From Bugula neritina (Eukaryota > Bryozoa > Gymnolaemata > Cheilostomatida > Bugulidae), in contig CAXIUT010000031.1 in NCBI GenBank assembly GCA_964035545.1, positions 1 through 21,888 on the forward strand: a stretch of DNA of 21,888 nt. The letters are read 5' to 3'. Every line of letters starts with the position of its first letter. The first letter of the stretch is position 1. The notes under the pieces are model-generated. The model saw only the letters and a program-made list of their open reading frames with translations. It was not told the origin of the DNA and made no database searches. Position numbers and translations under genes: made by a program. Of the stretch, positions 10,699 to 19,494 are shown piece after piece.

Positions 10699-12161
10699 AT
10701 GCTTGCTAATCATTCTCCATAAAAAGAAAAGGGGTTGGGGTTGGGGTTGGGGTTGGGGTTGGGGTTGGGGTTGGGGTTGGGGTTGGGGTTGGGGTTGGGA
10801 CTAACTCATCTACTCAACAAACATCATATTAACATCCCATAATCTAGTGATAAAGATAGTATCGAATTCAATCTTTTCAAAAGTATTGAACCATCTAGTG
10901 ATGGAGGAAATCTTAGGGCACAATTGGCTGATAGATAATTTGAAGTTAAGAAGTTGGAAGAGGATTTGGCTTAATATAAGTTGTTATCTCGTTTGGAATC
11001 GGAAAAAAATATCAAAAAACTTAAAGATTAACTCATGGCATGTAAAATCAAACATGGCTAAGAGATAAAAAAATGGGAATTGAATTTTACATAAACAGTG
11101 AAAAGAAATGAATAAAATTGTTAGCAATTCAAAGCAGAAACATAAAAACAATATAGAGAGCTGATGGAAACTGAAATTAATAAGTTGAAAGCTCAATATT
11201 CTAAAGAAATAAATCAATTGAATCAATAGTTATCGACAAATAAAACATAATTTAATGAATTAGTTAATCGGATAAGAGGTGAGTATTAAAATCAGATAAA
11301 TTAGATAAAAATTAATCATTAAAAAGAAGTATAAACTGTAAACATGAAATACGAGTAGTAGATCAAGAAAGTTTAAGATATTTATGAATCTAAAGTAGTA
11401 GCTATTGAGTGTTAGAAGTCAGCATAGATAAAGAAAGCAGAAGAGACCAAGTAAACAACAACTAAGAAGTAATAAAAATATTTGATTCAAATAGGTAAGG
11501 TGTAGAGATAGAAGAAATAGTTGTTTTATAGAATGGATGATTCTTAGATGAAGATGAAAGTTGCACAAAAAAGATATTCAGATAAACTTAAATAAATATA
11601 AAATATAAAGTAAAAACATATAGCATAAATGGATGAGGTTAGGAAATAGCTAAATAAAGTTAGAAATCAAACATAAGAGACAATATAAGCTTAGAAACTT
11701 AAAATATTGAAATAACATTATGAAAAGACACTAACTTTATAAAAGAAATTCAAAGGTAGTAATTATATTTATTTAGAAATGTAAATTTTGAATGAAGAAA
11801 TGAACAATAATTGGAAAAAAAACCAAAAAACACTAGATCTTAGATTTTAGAAGCGATAGAGTAGACATGAAGATATTTAAATGATAAAATAAATAGAAAA
11901 CCAGCTATTTTAAAAAGAGAAGGAAACAAGCCATCTTTATCAGCATTTGAGGTTAATTCAGTTATAAAAGGAGAATAATGACAAATTGTATACTCGTATA
12001 TTTACATCAAGCCGTTAGAAGGTAGATAGATATATATTTAGAAGGGAAATTCTCATCGTCCTGATCGAGATCTTTATTCTATATTGAAGCAGTCTCATAC
12101 GACAGATTGTAGACATCTTTTGAAGATAACACATAAAGAGCCTAAGTAACTTAAAAGATGA
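10699..12161 (+). CDS. Coiled-coil protein with telomere-encoded Gly-Leu repeat, 480 aa
   Basis: Exons 10699-12021 and 12042-12161. The frame begins MLANHSPQKEK, then passes straight through an internal G4T2 tract, read as alternating Gly-Leu over residues 12-35. It continues LTHLLNKHHINIPQSSDKD and remains open for 1.3 kb. Residues about 65-420 form a long, highly charged Gln/Lys/Glu coiled coil (ADRQFEVKKLEEDLAQYK, KLKAQYSKEINQLNQQ). The last exon (KKGNSHRPDRDLYSILKQ... to TGA 12159-12161) comes into frame only after a 20-nt intron. Without the upstream ATG the next in-frame Met is near 11035, deep inside the coiled coil, so the start at 10699 is favoured. The function is unknown; a structural or cytoskeletal role is only a guess from composition. 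Confidence 0.75.
10731..10799 (+). repeat. Internal telomeric tract 1, (GGGGTT)11.5
   Basis: 69 nt of perfect G4T2 repeat with the G-rich strand on the plus strand, the polarity of a right chromosome end. It ends TTGGG followed by A. It lies near the 5' end of the plus-strand coiled-coil gene and 63 bp upstream of the ATG of the divergent EF-hand gene. The hexamer is frame-neutral and encodes Gly-Leu in the gene's frame. Confidence 0.98.
12022..12041 (+). other. 20-nt intron in the coiled-coil gene
   Basis: Starts GTAGATAG and ends ATTTAG, phase 0. Retention shifts the frame and leads to TGA 12085-12087; removal gives a polar, plausible C-terminus. Confidence 0.8.
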
Positions 12162-12236
12162 TTTTAATATTATTTATGTTTAATATATCAATAGTATTTA
12201 TATTTTATCATCTTTTATTTTTGATTTTTCTTTTCT

Positions 12237-12767
12237 ATGAAAATAATACACTTTTATTTGGATGTTTTAAATAACTTGTCTATTAGTTTTAGTGATCGTA
12301 TGCTTCAGTAATTACTCTTTTTTTCGGTTATGGTGTTAAAAATTATGCCTTAATATGTGATTAATATCCTTTCTTTTGTTTTCTTTTTATTAATTGTCCA
12401 TAGGCTCTTTGAAGTAATGAGTCATCATGTTGCTTTTATTTTTTTATTACTTGTTGCAATTCAATATAGTATCTTTATAGAAAACTATCTTATCTTATAT
12501 TTACTTTATCTTTTTATCTTTTTGTTGGACTTGCCAACTCAGATTTTTATAAATAGATTTTTGGTGTTGTATTTATGCAAATAGTTTACTTCCTTCGGCT
12601 TACTAGGTTTTTATTTTAGTGTTTCTGCGTGGGTTGGACATAGTTTTAAAGCAAAATAAAGTCAATTATAAATAAATAAGAATCTATAAAAATAAAGAAA
12701 TATCAATGGAAACAGAAACATCCTTTCTTTTATTTAACTTTTATTTATTATTTCTTTTAATATTTGA
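12237..12767 (+). CDS. Small multi-pass membrane protein, 176 aa
   Basis: Open from ATG 12237 to TGA 12765-12767. After a short N-terminus (MKIIHFYLDVLNNL), hydrophobic segments occur at about residues 22-36, 41-59 (VINILSFVFFLLIVHRLF), 65-83 (HHVAFIFLLLVAIQYSIFI), 86-103 (YLILYLLYLFIFLLDLP) and 124-138, followed by a basic Gln/Asn-rich tail. This suggests four or five membrane passes. I recognise no family motif. Because the DNA is T-rich, a hydrophobic translation can also arise by chance from antisense of Lys/Asn-rich sequence; the minus strand here is broken by TGA, which favours the plus reading. It starts 75 bp after the preceding same-strand gene, and its 3' end overlaps the end of a convergent frame. 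Confidence 0.5.
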
Positions 12768-13155
12768 ATTAAGTCGATATTCTTTTATTAACTTATTTTC
12801 TATTTGAATATTATTTTTTATTACTGAGTAGAAAATGACTAAACCCTGTTAGTTCTACAGCTTGTGAAGGTTATAAACTGGGGTAATCATTATATTTTTT
12901 ACCACTCTTTTTGCATGCATACAGTTCCCATCCATTTCCTTCACTATTCAATTCAATACTATGTTGCTATTGGAACTGTTTAAGAGCTTTAGATGTAAAT
13001 TATTTGACTGTAAGGGAATGATAGGGCAATATGATGGATAATGTTTGGGAGTTGATGATGATGAAGACATGAGTTTGAGGATGATGGTAGTTGATGGGTT
13101 GTTGGAGTAGAGAGGTTTTAGTTGAGGTGGTGTTGATGGAATCTTTTGACTTCAT
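12703..13155 (-). CDS. Hypothetical protein, 150 aa
   Basis: Open from ATG 13155 to TGA 12703-12705. The N-terminal half (MKSKDSINTTSTKTSLLQ) is Ser/Thr-rich. The central part (SIELNSEGNGWELYACKKSGKKYNDYP) looks like a folded segment, and the tail is basic (NRKQVNKRISTQFKYQKKQQ). No family is recognised. Another frame in the first half (MSSSSSTPKHYPSYCP) also looks coding, so an unrecognised splice is possible. The last 65 bp overlap the convergent membrane-protein frame, so one of the two ends is probably mis-modelled. Confidence 0.45.
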
Positions 13156-13237
13156 TTTCTAGGAGTAGTTTAAATTAGTAAAATAATTATTCCAGAATTT
13201 TATATTTTAATAACTAGCATTATATTTGATTAAATTA

Positions 13238-13620
13238 TCATCCGACTGTTATAGATAAATTAAATGGTATTTCAGTGTTTTTAAGAATAAATGGCTACTC
13301 ATCTGGAACGATTTATTCTTATTATTTGTCAAAAAGTTTATCAATAGCTTATACCTTCGAAACCTATAAAATCTATTCTTTCTGAATAGGTTCAGGTTAA
13401 ATCTAGTTCAGCTTGTCCTTGACAACTTATTCTATTTTAATCAATTGATACAAATAATTGGGTCTTTAATATTGGACTAGAGATTATCTTATCGTGGTCT
13501 TTGAAATAGATCTTCTATTTTATTTTAAACTTTTTTAGGTTACTCTTGATTGATAATAGGTTCTCCTTTGGACTCTAGTGGTTTGTTATTTTATTTTACT
13601 CTGCCTGCACAACCTCCCAT
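13238..13620 (-). CDS. Putative N-myristoylated small protein, 120 aa
   Basis: Exons 13620-13452 and 13431-13238 on the minus strand, joined by a 20-nt intron (phase 1). The start MGGCAGRVK has Gly2 for N-myristoylation and Cys4 for adjacent palmitoylation, with a basic residue nearby, typical of membrane-anchored signalling or scaffold proteins. The rest is Gln/Lys/Pro-rich and helical (NKIEDLFQRPRQDNLQ; VQAIDKLFDKQQEQIVPDEQ) and ends at TGA 13238-13240. No enzymatic motif is seen. An alternative 29-nt intron starting within the GAG at about 13540 would also restore frame but drops a helical stretch; the 20-nt choice matches other introns here. Confidence 0.6.
13432..13451 (-). other. 20-nt intron in the MGGC gene
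   Basis: Minus-strand sequence starts GTATCAAT and ends AAAATAG. Retention reaches TGA 13441-13443 inside the intron itself. Confidence 0.6.
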
Positions 13621-13851
13621 GGTTTATGATTTTATTCAAATAAATATAATTGATAAGATTCGATAGAGTTTACAAGAATAAAAAGTTAAAAAGTATGATT
13701 CACTAAACTACAATATTATATTTATCTATAATTTGTGGATTATTATTAATTTTTCTTTTCAAATCTTGACGGAGACGACCTTAAGTATCATAAGTATTAA
13801 AAAGATGAATGAGTTCATGTTTTATATTTCTCCACTAAGAATCTTTGTACA

Positions 13852-14820
13852 TCATATATGATAGTTTTATTCTACTCTATATTCCTTTATATTCATATTA
13901 TTACTTTTAGTTGAATCAACTACTGGATTTTATAGCTTTTTATCACTTCTTTTAGGAGATTTTGATTATTTCTTTTTAGGACTTCTGTTTCTGACTGGGC
14001 TTAATGGCTGCATACTATCTTTTTAATTGTATTGAATAGTTTAATGTTTATTTTAATGGTTTACGCTAAAACTTACTCTTTTTCTTTGCTTATTTTTCTT
14101 CTATGAAATCTTTTATTTTTATTCAGGTATTTTTTGTTTATTTTGTATACTATCTGAAATATCTACTGCTTAAATAGGTATCTTTGTTCTATTTTTTGCT
14201 TTTTATTTTTGTTAAACTTCTTTAATGCCTTCTTCTTTTGATTGAGTTTGTCTTTTATTTTGAGGTTAGTAATTCATTTTTCTTCTTAAATCACTCAAAA
14301 CTTTCTAGCATTCATTTTATTGTGGAATACAAGGTGCACTAATATTGATTTTATCATTTCTATTTGATGAGTATCCTCGATTTGTTTAAAAACCATTAAA
14401 TCGATGACTATCTCTAAAAGTCAAGAGTTGATTATAATCTAAAATTTACTTTTAATATTGTTTTGCTTGTTTATCTCTAAGAAGAAATCTATCTACTTCA
14501 ATTTGTCTTAAAATTTGTTGAGACCGCAATTAATCTTAAACTCTTAGATCTCTTAATCTTTAATCTTCAAGTTGAGCAATAAATCTACTCTTGCTAATTA
14601 ATTATGCTATTTTGTTTTATTTTTATTTTATCTATGATTAGTAACCTGCTATTTTTTCAAGAGAATAAAGATGATTCTTAGTTCTTGAATATCTTTCGAG
14701 TTCAGCTTGTTCTCTTAGCAGGTCATCATGATGAATTGCAGTTAGTTATGCATGTAGGTGGTTGTTATGATATGGGTGAGGACGGTGTGTGAGATATGGA
14801 CGGTGAAAAAGATGATTCAT
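13852..14820 (-). CDS. Basic helical protein, 322 aa, unknown function
   Basis: A single frame from ATG 14820 to TGA 13852-13854. The N-terminus is His/Tyr/Pro-rich (MNHLFHRPYLTHRPHPYHNN). A charged helical region with Gln, Arg and Leu repeats follows at about 30-150 (LLREQAELERYSRTKN, RLRDLRVQDQLRSQQILRQ). The C-terminal half is a disordered Lys/Ser/Pro-rich basic tail (SPVRNRSPKKKQSKSPKR). No catalytic motif or recognised domain. It lies in the same orientation as the Pcf11-like gene upstream (about 245 bp gap) and the MGGC gene downstream. Confidence 0.65.
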
Positions 14821-15065
14821 TGATGATATAAACTGATAAATATAGAGTTAATATTATAATTTTATCGAGATCATTTTAGCTGTTCAGTTTAACAGTATAT
14901 CTTACTTTTTAAACAAAACTTGAGCACACTTGATATGCATGAGTTTACTTTGGACTTTCTACTTAGTTTATTTAGGTATTTCTGACTATTTTATCTCACT
15001 TTGTTATTTCGATATATCGGCCTTTTTTTGTTTGAGTTGTAAGTGGTTAAAAAGAGGACTACTAG
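14821..15065. other. Spacer between Pcf11-like and basic-protein genes
   Basis: About 245 bp with no convincing gene. The uncorrected frame of the Pcf11-like gene runs into it and ends at TGA 14996-14998, but that tail has no family resemblance. Confidence 0.5.
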
Positions 15066-16390
15066 TCATGATGACATTATTTAGTCTCCATTAATCTTTT
15101 TGAAGTTAGGTGATATTTATTCCAAACAATAGCAACAATGAAATGATAAAATATCTTATAGATCATTATCTAAAGGAATCCAAAACTGATTTATACTTTG
15201 CTCTTACTATTTTTGATAGGTCCATTTAAACAAAGAAACAATAGTATTTTTAGGTTATTTTTATATTTGATTTGTTTATTTTAATTTTGTTAATATTTTA
15301 TTTTTTTCTCTTTGAAGTGATTATTTCGATGATCCATTAGCTGTTATTTCAATTGGAATTTCATGCCACATTATTGACATTAATGGGGATTAAAACTTTT
15401 CAAAAGAGATAGCATATTCTTGACTTGGGATATTTCTTCATCTGGTTTTATTTGTATATTATTAGTAGGCATAATTTTTCTTATTTTTTAATATTGCTTG
15501 ATAGTATCTTCTTTGGATGTGTTTGTTTATTCAGATTAACATCTAAAACGTTTACCTGATTAAAAGATAGTTGTAACATTTTGTTCTTTTAAAAGAGAGG
15601 AATTAGAATTTACATTTAAATCATTTCTTTCTTTTCTTTATTGTCCTATTTTATTTCTCTCCATTGAAGGAGCACATGTCCTTTCCATTGAAGGAGTACA
15701 TGTCCTTTCCATTGAAGGAGTACATGTCCTTTCCATCGAAAGAACTGTTCTCTCCATTGAGTGAGGAATTGTTCTTTTTTGCATTTTGGACATTTAAACA
15801 TCAGGTGAATATTATCTTCTTGATGAATAATTTTGACTGTATGGGTTATAGGATAGTCTTTTATTGTTTGCTATGCCATTTGCTTGGGGGAGGTAACGAT
15901 TTAGATCTTTGGAAGACATTTTAAGAACCTTTATATAGTATTCTTTGATGTATTGGATAGCTTCGACATTTTTGATAAAATCTATGTCAATTCCAGATCG
16001 ATTCATGACGGCAACTTTCAAATCTTAGTACAACATTGGATGTATTCTACCGAACCAGCATTTTCTATAGACTTTAGCATGTTCTAGTTATCCTAAAAGT
16101 TGATTGTTTGATAGGTAATAAACAATGTTGGGATATATTTCAATAAGAGTTGAATGTAGAATATTACTAAAAATAGGATGATTAAGAAGTAGATCAAGAA
16201 GTCCGAGGTAGCTGATCATATTTTAAGTTTTTTTAGGATTAACTATACATTGTCGAAGTATTGGAATAAATTCTTGAACTGAGTTGAGTGGGACTAAGTT
16301 GAGGACTAGCTGTTATATTGATTTTATTCCTCTTTCATCGATATTCCACAGCTCATTGACTATTGTTTGAATTAATCTTTTGACTTCCAT
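15066..16390 (-). CDS. PCF11: Pcf11-like cleavage/polyadenylation factor, frameshifted
   Basis: From ATG 16390 the frame encodes an N-terminal CID/RPR-type helical domain (about residues 1-125, MEVKRLIQTIVNELWN...), which in Pcf11 binds the RNA polymerase II C-terminal domain. A Ser/Gln-rich linker with a short tandem repeat follows, then a C2H2 finger C338-x2-C341-x12-H354-x3-H358 followed by Phe (CQQCGMKFQ...HRNNHF), the type found in Pcf11. After an A7 run (plus-strand T 15301-15307) the frame moves: the continuing frame ends at TGA 14996, while the -1 frame carries SLFKWTYQKQQEQSINQFWI and HCCYCLEQISPNF, matching Pcf11's second, CxxC-E-type zinc region, and ends at TGA 15066-15068. No GT donor exists between the two parts, so an indel in the A run is more likely than an intron. 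Pcf11 functions in mRNA 3'-end formation and transcription termination. Confidence 0.75.
15661..15760 (-). repeat. 24-bp in-frame tandem repeat in the Pcf11-like linker
   Basis: Three near-identical 24-bp units (15661-15684, 15685-15708, 15709-15732) differ at one base, followed by a diverged 21-bp unit and a partial one. On the minus strand they encode SMERTCTP, SMERTCTP and SMERTCAP plus a degenerate SMERTVL copy. Confidence 0.9.
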
Positions 16391-16592
16391 TTCGGTTGTT
16401 GATTTAGAATATAATTATAATGACTCATTTTAAAGCTTGCAATTTATAAAAATAGTTCAATTTGGCTCAATTATATCAATTATTATTTTTATCAATAAAG
16501 ATAAGATTACTTTTCTTTGATTAATCTTATTTTTTCAATAATTTTAATTAAGTTAAATGAATAAAAATCATTTTCCTTTGACTTAATCAGTT
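16391..16592. promoter_or_regulatory. Divergent intergenic region
   Basis: 202 AT-rich bp between the ATGs of the minus-strand Pcf11-like gene and the plus-strand Ser/Gln-rich gene. It must contain both promoters. TATA-like stretches are common but not distinctive here. Confidence 0.45.
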
Positions 16593-17390
16593 ATGTTACA
16601 ATCTCGTTTGAGAAGAATATCATCAAGTGAACATTTTATTCCATCAATAAAAGTTCTTCGTTTTAACTACTGTGTACAATAAAAAAATCTTCCTGAATAA
16701 AATGTAAAAAAGGTATAGATAGTAAAAATAGACTAAAATTAAAGTTAGCAATCACAAATTTCAAATAAATCACAAAAATTAAGTGTAGTTAGTAAAAATC
16801 AAAATAAAATATCAAGTAAAAAGTAAGGTAGTATCAATGAAAGTTTTACAGAATAATATAAAATCCAATCAATTAATATTTAAAATAATGCTAAAAGTAA
16901 AATAAGTTAAAAAAGTAATCAAAGTCAAGCCTATTAAAGTTAAAACAAATCAAATAAATCCAATAAAAATAATATTTATTCAATACCATCTCATATCACA
17001 ACTGAACCCTTTATTGATACAGTTAATTGTAATATTTTTGGGTGTTAAGAACCAAATTATAATATTCCAAAAGTTACGTAAGTTAATCTAACTAAATAAC
17101 CTCAAATAGAATCTAAAATATAAAAAACAAGTAGCTATTTTTATCCATAAGATAATAATAGAAGTTCTTATCTAATATAAGAATAAAAAATTAGATCAAG
17201 TCAAGTAGAATCATTTAAAAGTGAGAAAAAGAATAATAGTGACATAATCAGATCAAGTGAATAAACTCTTGATGATAGCGATATTCCTTCTCCCGTACTT
17301 TCCAGCTGGAATAAACTAGAAGGATCTTCTCCGAGTCAGTCTTCTGTTAATCGTAGAATAGCTCCTTTTATTTTCAAACAGACCTTTTGA
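16593..17390 (+). CDS. Ser/Asn/Gln-rich protein, 265 aa, unknown function
   Basis: One frame from ATG 16593 to TGA 17388-17390. The N-terminus is basic (MLQSRLRRISSSEHFIP). The bulk is low-complexity Ser/Gln/Lys/Asn (KISQKSNQSQAYQSQNKSN), with a slightly more ordered region near residues 130-165 (HITTEPFIDTVNCNIFGC) and a Ser/Pro-rich end (DDSDIPSPVLSSWNKLEGSS). Most Gln codons are TAA or TAG. It is likely disordered, with many possible phosphorylation sites; no domain recognised. The next plus-strand gene starts 37 bp downstream. Confidence 0.7.
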
Positions 17391-17427
17391 TTATCATATA
17401 TTATTTAGAATATAGAAGAATATTAAT

Positions 17428-17889
17428 ATGCAATCATACGAAGAAAAAAAGTTTAGAGATAAGCCTTACACTCAATGTTTTTAGTGCGTTCAGGGAAATC
17501 GTCTCAAATGCAAAAAATGTATGAATAACCTAGTTGAAAATATCATTGAGTAGAGGGCTAAAACATAGGAGAAAAAGTTTAGGATCTTTAAATAGACTCA
17601 GAATAGCAAATCTTTTAAAATCAATAAGAAAAAAAGTTGTAATAATAACATGGAAATTAGAAGTTGCTATGGATTATGGATGGAACAAGTACAATTAAGG
17701 AGAAGTAAATCTAAAGATCTTCTATCTTCAACGGTAGGAAACTGGCCTTATAAAAAGACAGGATCGACAAGAAAAATGCATAAACTACCAGCTCCTCGTT
17801 TTTAGAATTGGGAAGGTCGCTTAATTGCCAGGTTTTCGAAGACAGAAGAAATGTCAAAAACTCTTGAAAAAGGTTTGTGTATTCGTTGA
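17428..17889 (+). CDS. Small protein with paired CxxC motifs, 153 aa
   Basis: Open from ATG 17428 to TGA 17887-17889. Near the N-terminus C17-x2-C20-x7-C28-x2-C31 (QCFQCVQGNRLKCKKC) forms a zinc-ribbon-like knuckle. The remainder is basic (KKFRIFKQTQNSKSFKINKKK; LRRSKSKDLLSSTVGNWPYKK) and ends in KTEEMSKTLEKGLCIR. Zinc binding is inferred from cysteine spacing only. It follows the Ser/Gln-rich gene by 37 bp on the same strand. Its stop lies 32 bp from internal telomeric tract 2 and 96 bp from the stop of the convergent CSN1-like gene. Confidence 0.65.
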
Positions 17890-17921
17890 TCTATTTTTTT
17901 ATATGAGTGAAAATTATTGAC

Positions 17922-17980
17922 TTGGGGTTGGGGTTGGGGTTGGGGTTGGGGTTGGGGTTGGGGTTGGGGTTGGGGTTGGG
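17922..17980 (+). repeat. Internal telomeric tract 2, (TTGGGG)n
   Basis: 59 nt of perfect G4T2 repeat, G-rich on the plus strand as at a right chromosome end, ending TTGGG then A. It sits in the 96-bp gap between two convergent stop codons (17889 and 17986), so it would be transcribed in the 3' ends of both genes. Frames through it give Trp-Gly or Pro-Gln repeats, but neither belongs to the flanking genes. Confidence 0.98.
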
Positions 17981-17985
17981 ATCTA

Positions 17986-19274
17986 TCAGAACATTCCCAT
18001 TCTTCCCATTCCAGATCTTCCGTGATGTCTTCTTCCCATTCCCTCAATATCCATGTCATCTTCTTTTGTTTCTTGAATGAGTGCCCTAACCTTCTCTTCA
18101 TATCTTTCTTTAATCACATTGTAGAAGGAGAGAGCTTCAGTATAAAGTGGAACATTTTTCTCGTAAAAGACAACACTTTGAGTAATTGGGTCAAATAAGT
18201 AAGGTAGGTTGGGATTTTCTTTTAAAAATATTTGAACTGAAGATTATCTAAATCCTGTGAGTTATTCCACTTTTTTTATCGTGATAGTTTGATAAGCTGA
18301 AAAAACTTCTTCTAGAATTCTTTTAGTTATTTCTCTCATGCAATCATCATAAACAAACCTGATAGTTGGATTGAAATTTCCATAACTTTCATATTCCCGC
18401 TTGATATCACTGAAAAGCTTTTTGTAGTCAGTTCTTAGGTATGCTATTTCAACTTTACTGCTCCATTTAATATCTTGCTTTAAGATAGTTCGATCACAAT
18501 AGGCAAGAGCAAGAATTGAGTAGAGAAATCCCAAATCAGCTACTGAAAGGATGCCATTGTTTACAATTTATTGAGTATTAAAGTGTTCAGACTTCAAATT
18601 TTCAAACACTTTTGCCCTTCCTTTTCCTCTGCCTTTTTTAGTAAGCCTGTAGATATCTTTGATCAAAGCCAAAGTAGAAGTAACTTTCTTTTTATCTCCA
18701 AGGTTTCTCATAGCAAAGATTTCAAACTAACTGTATTCATGTCCATCTTTGTTTCTACCAGAAGGATCATCGATAAGGTAGAATAGTTAGCGTCCCCAAT
18801 TAGGCAGTAGATCTTCTTATTTGATAACTTAAGAAGTTTGTTTTCTGATGATTTTTGAAAAGTAGTATTAACTTTCTTTATGATTTCCTTGTTGAGCAAA
18901 CATTTAGCCCAATTTGAAGTAAATTTTCACTTCATCATCAACTTTTCCCTAAATAAATTGATTCTTACTAATGATTCAAAATTTTATCCCTCAACTTTGA
19001 TTCGATTTATCTCAATTATTAGTTCATCTTTAAGTTTACCATATTCTCCTGAACGAGGAATATTGTTTTGATTGACTCCCAGTACTTTGTAGATGAATTA
19101 GTACTCTCCTACTAATTTGTTTTTGATGGTAAAATCAAGCATTTTGTCTTTGAGAGAGCTAGCTTCCTTAGGATGAGTTTGAATAAAAGCTCTATACTTC
19201 CATAGTTTAGTCATTGGCAGATCTCCATCAATAGCTTTAAGAAATTTAGACTTTAGATCTTTTTGAGAGTCCAT
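17986..19274 (-). CDS. CSN1: PCI-domain protein, COP9 signalosome subunit 1 (CSN1/Rpn7)-like
   Basis: Exons 19274-18969 and 18948-17986 give 422 aa. Residues about 85-150 form a helical-repeat segment (KVDDEVKIYFKLGQMFAQQGNHKESQYYFSKI) similar to the TPR-like part of CSN1/Rpn7. A PCI-like region follows from about 240: SVADLGFLYSILALAYCDRT, SSKVEIAYL, and a winged-helix segment ending LFDPITQSVVFYEKN. The order and spacing match CSN1 better than other PCI subunits I considered, but Rpn7 or another lid-type subunit is possible. CSN1 is a scaffold of the complex that removes NEDD8 from cullins. The C-terminus is Gly/Arg/Met-rich (GMGRRHHGRSGMGRMGMF), which I do not know from the family. The stop is 5 bp from internal telomeric tract 2. 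Confidence 0.7.
18949..18968 (-). other. 20-nt intron in the CSN1-like gene
   Basis: Minus-strand sequence begins GTAAGAAT and ends TTATTTAG, phase 0. Retention shifts the frame and reaches TGA shortly after; removal joins ...NFESL to GKVDDEVKIYF in the helical-repeat domain. Confidence 0.85.
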
Positions 19275-19494
19275 TTTGTAAGATATATTAATTATATAAA
19301 AGATTTATGAATGATTGTATTTTTATCTATCAGAGTACAGATTTCGATGAAAACTTTCGACGACGATTTGTTTTGCAAAAATAAAGTTATTTATCAAAGC
19401 GTTGGTTGAAAATAAAAGGTAAATAATTATTTGAATGAGTTTTATGAGTGATAGGAATGATAATAGTGATTAGGTTGATAATGAGGCTTTCAAA
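19275..19494. other. Spacer between EF-hand and CSN1-like genes
   Basis: 220 AT-rich bp between two minus-strand genes: the 3' region of the EF-hand gene and the presumed promoter of the CSN1-like gene. No open frame or structure noted. Confidence 0.5.

Noticed and set aside
10984-11226. Minus-strand 80-aa frame
   Set aside because: Antisense of the plus-strand coiled-coil gene.
15664-15924. Plus-strand frame with repeated MSFPLKEY units
   Set aside because: Reverse reading of the 24-bp tandem repeat in the Pcf11-like gene.
17802-18101. Minus-strand frame with a Pro-Gln repeat through telomeric tract 2
   Set aside because: It is in a different frame from the well-supported CSN1-like gene, which ends at TGA 17986, and it runs antisense to the CxxC gene; the repeat is just C4A2 read in codons.
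17917-18198. Plus-strand frame with a Trp-Gly repeat
   Set aside because: Read-through of the telomeric hexamer followed by antisense of the CSN1-like coding exon; no start or composition supports it.
18571-19071. Several plus-strand frames
   Set aside because: Antisense of the CSN1-like gene, which reads continuously on the minus strand once the 20-nt intron is removed.
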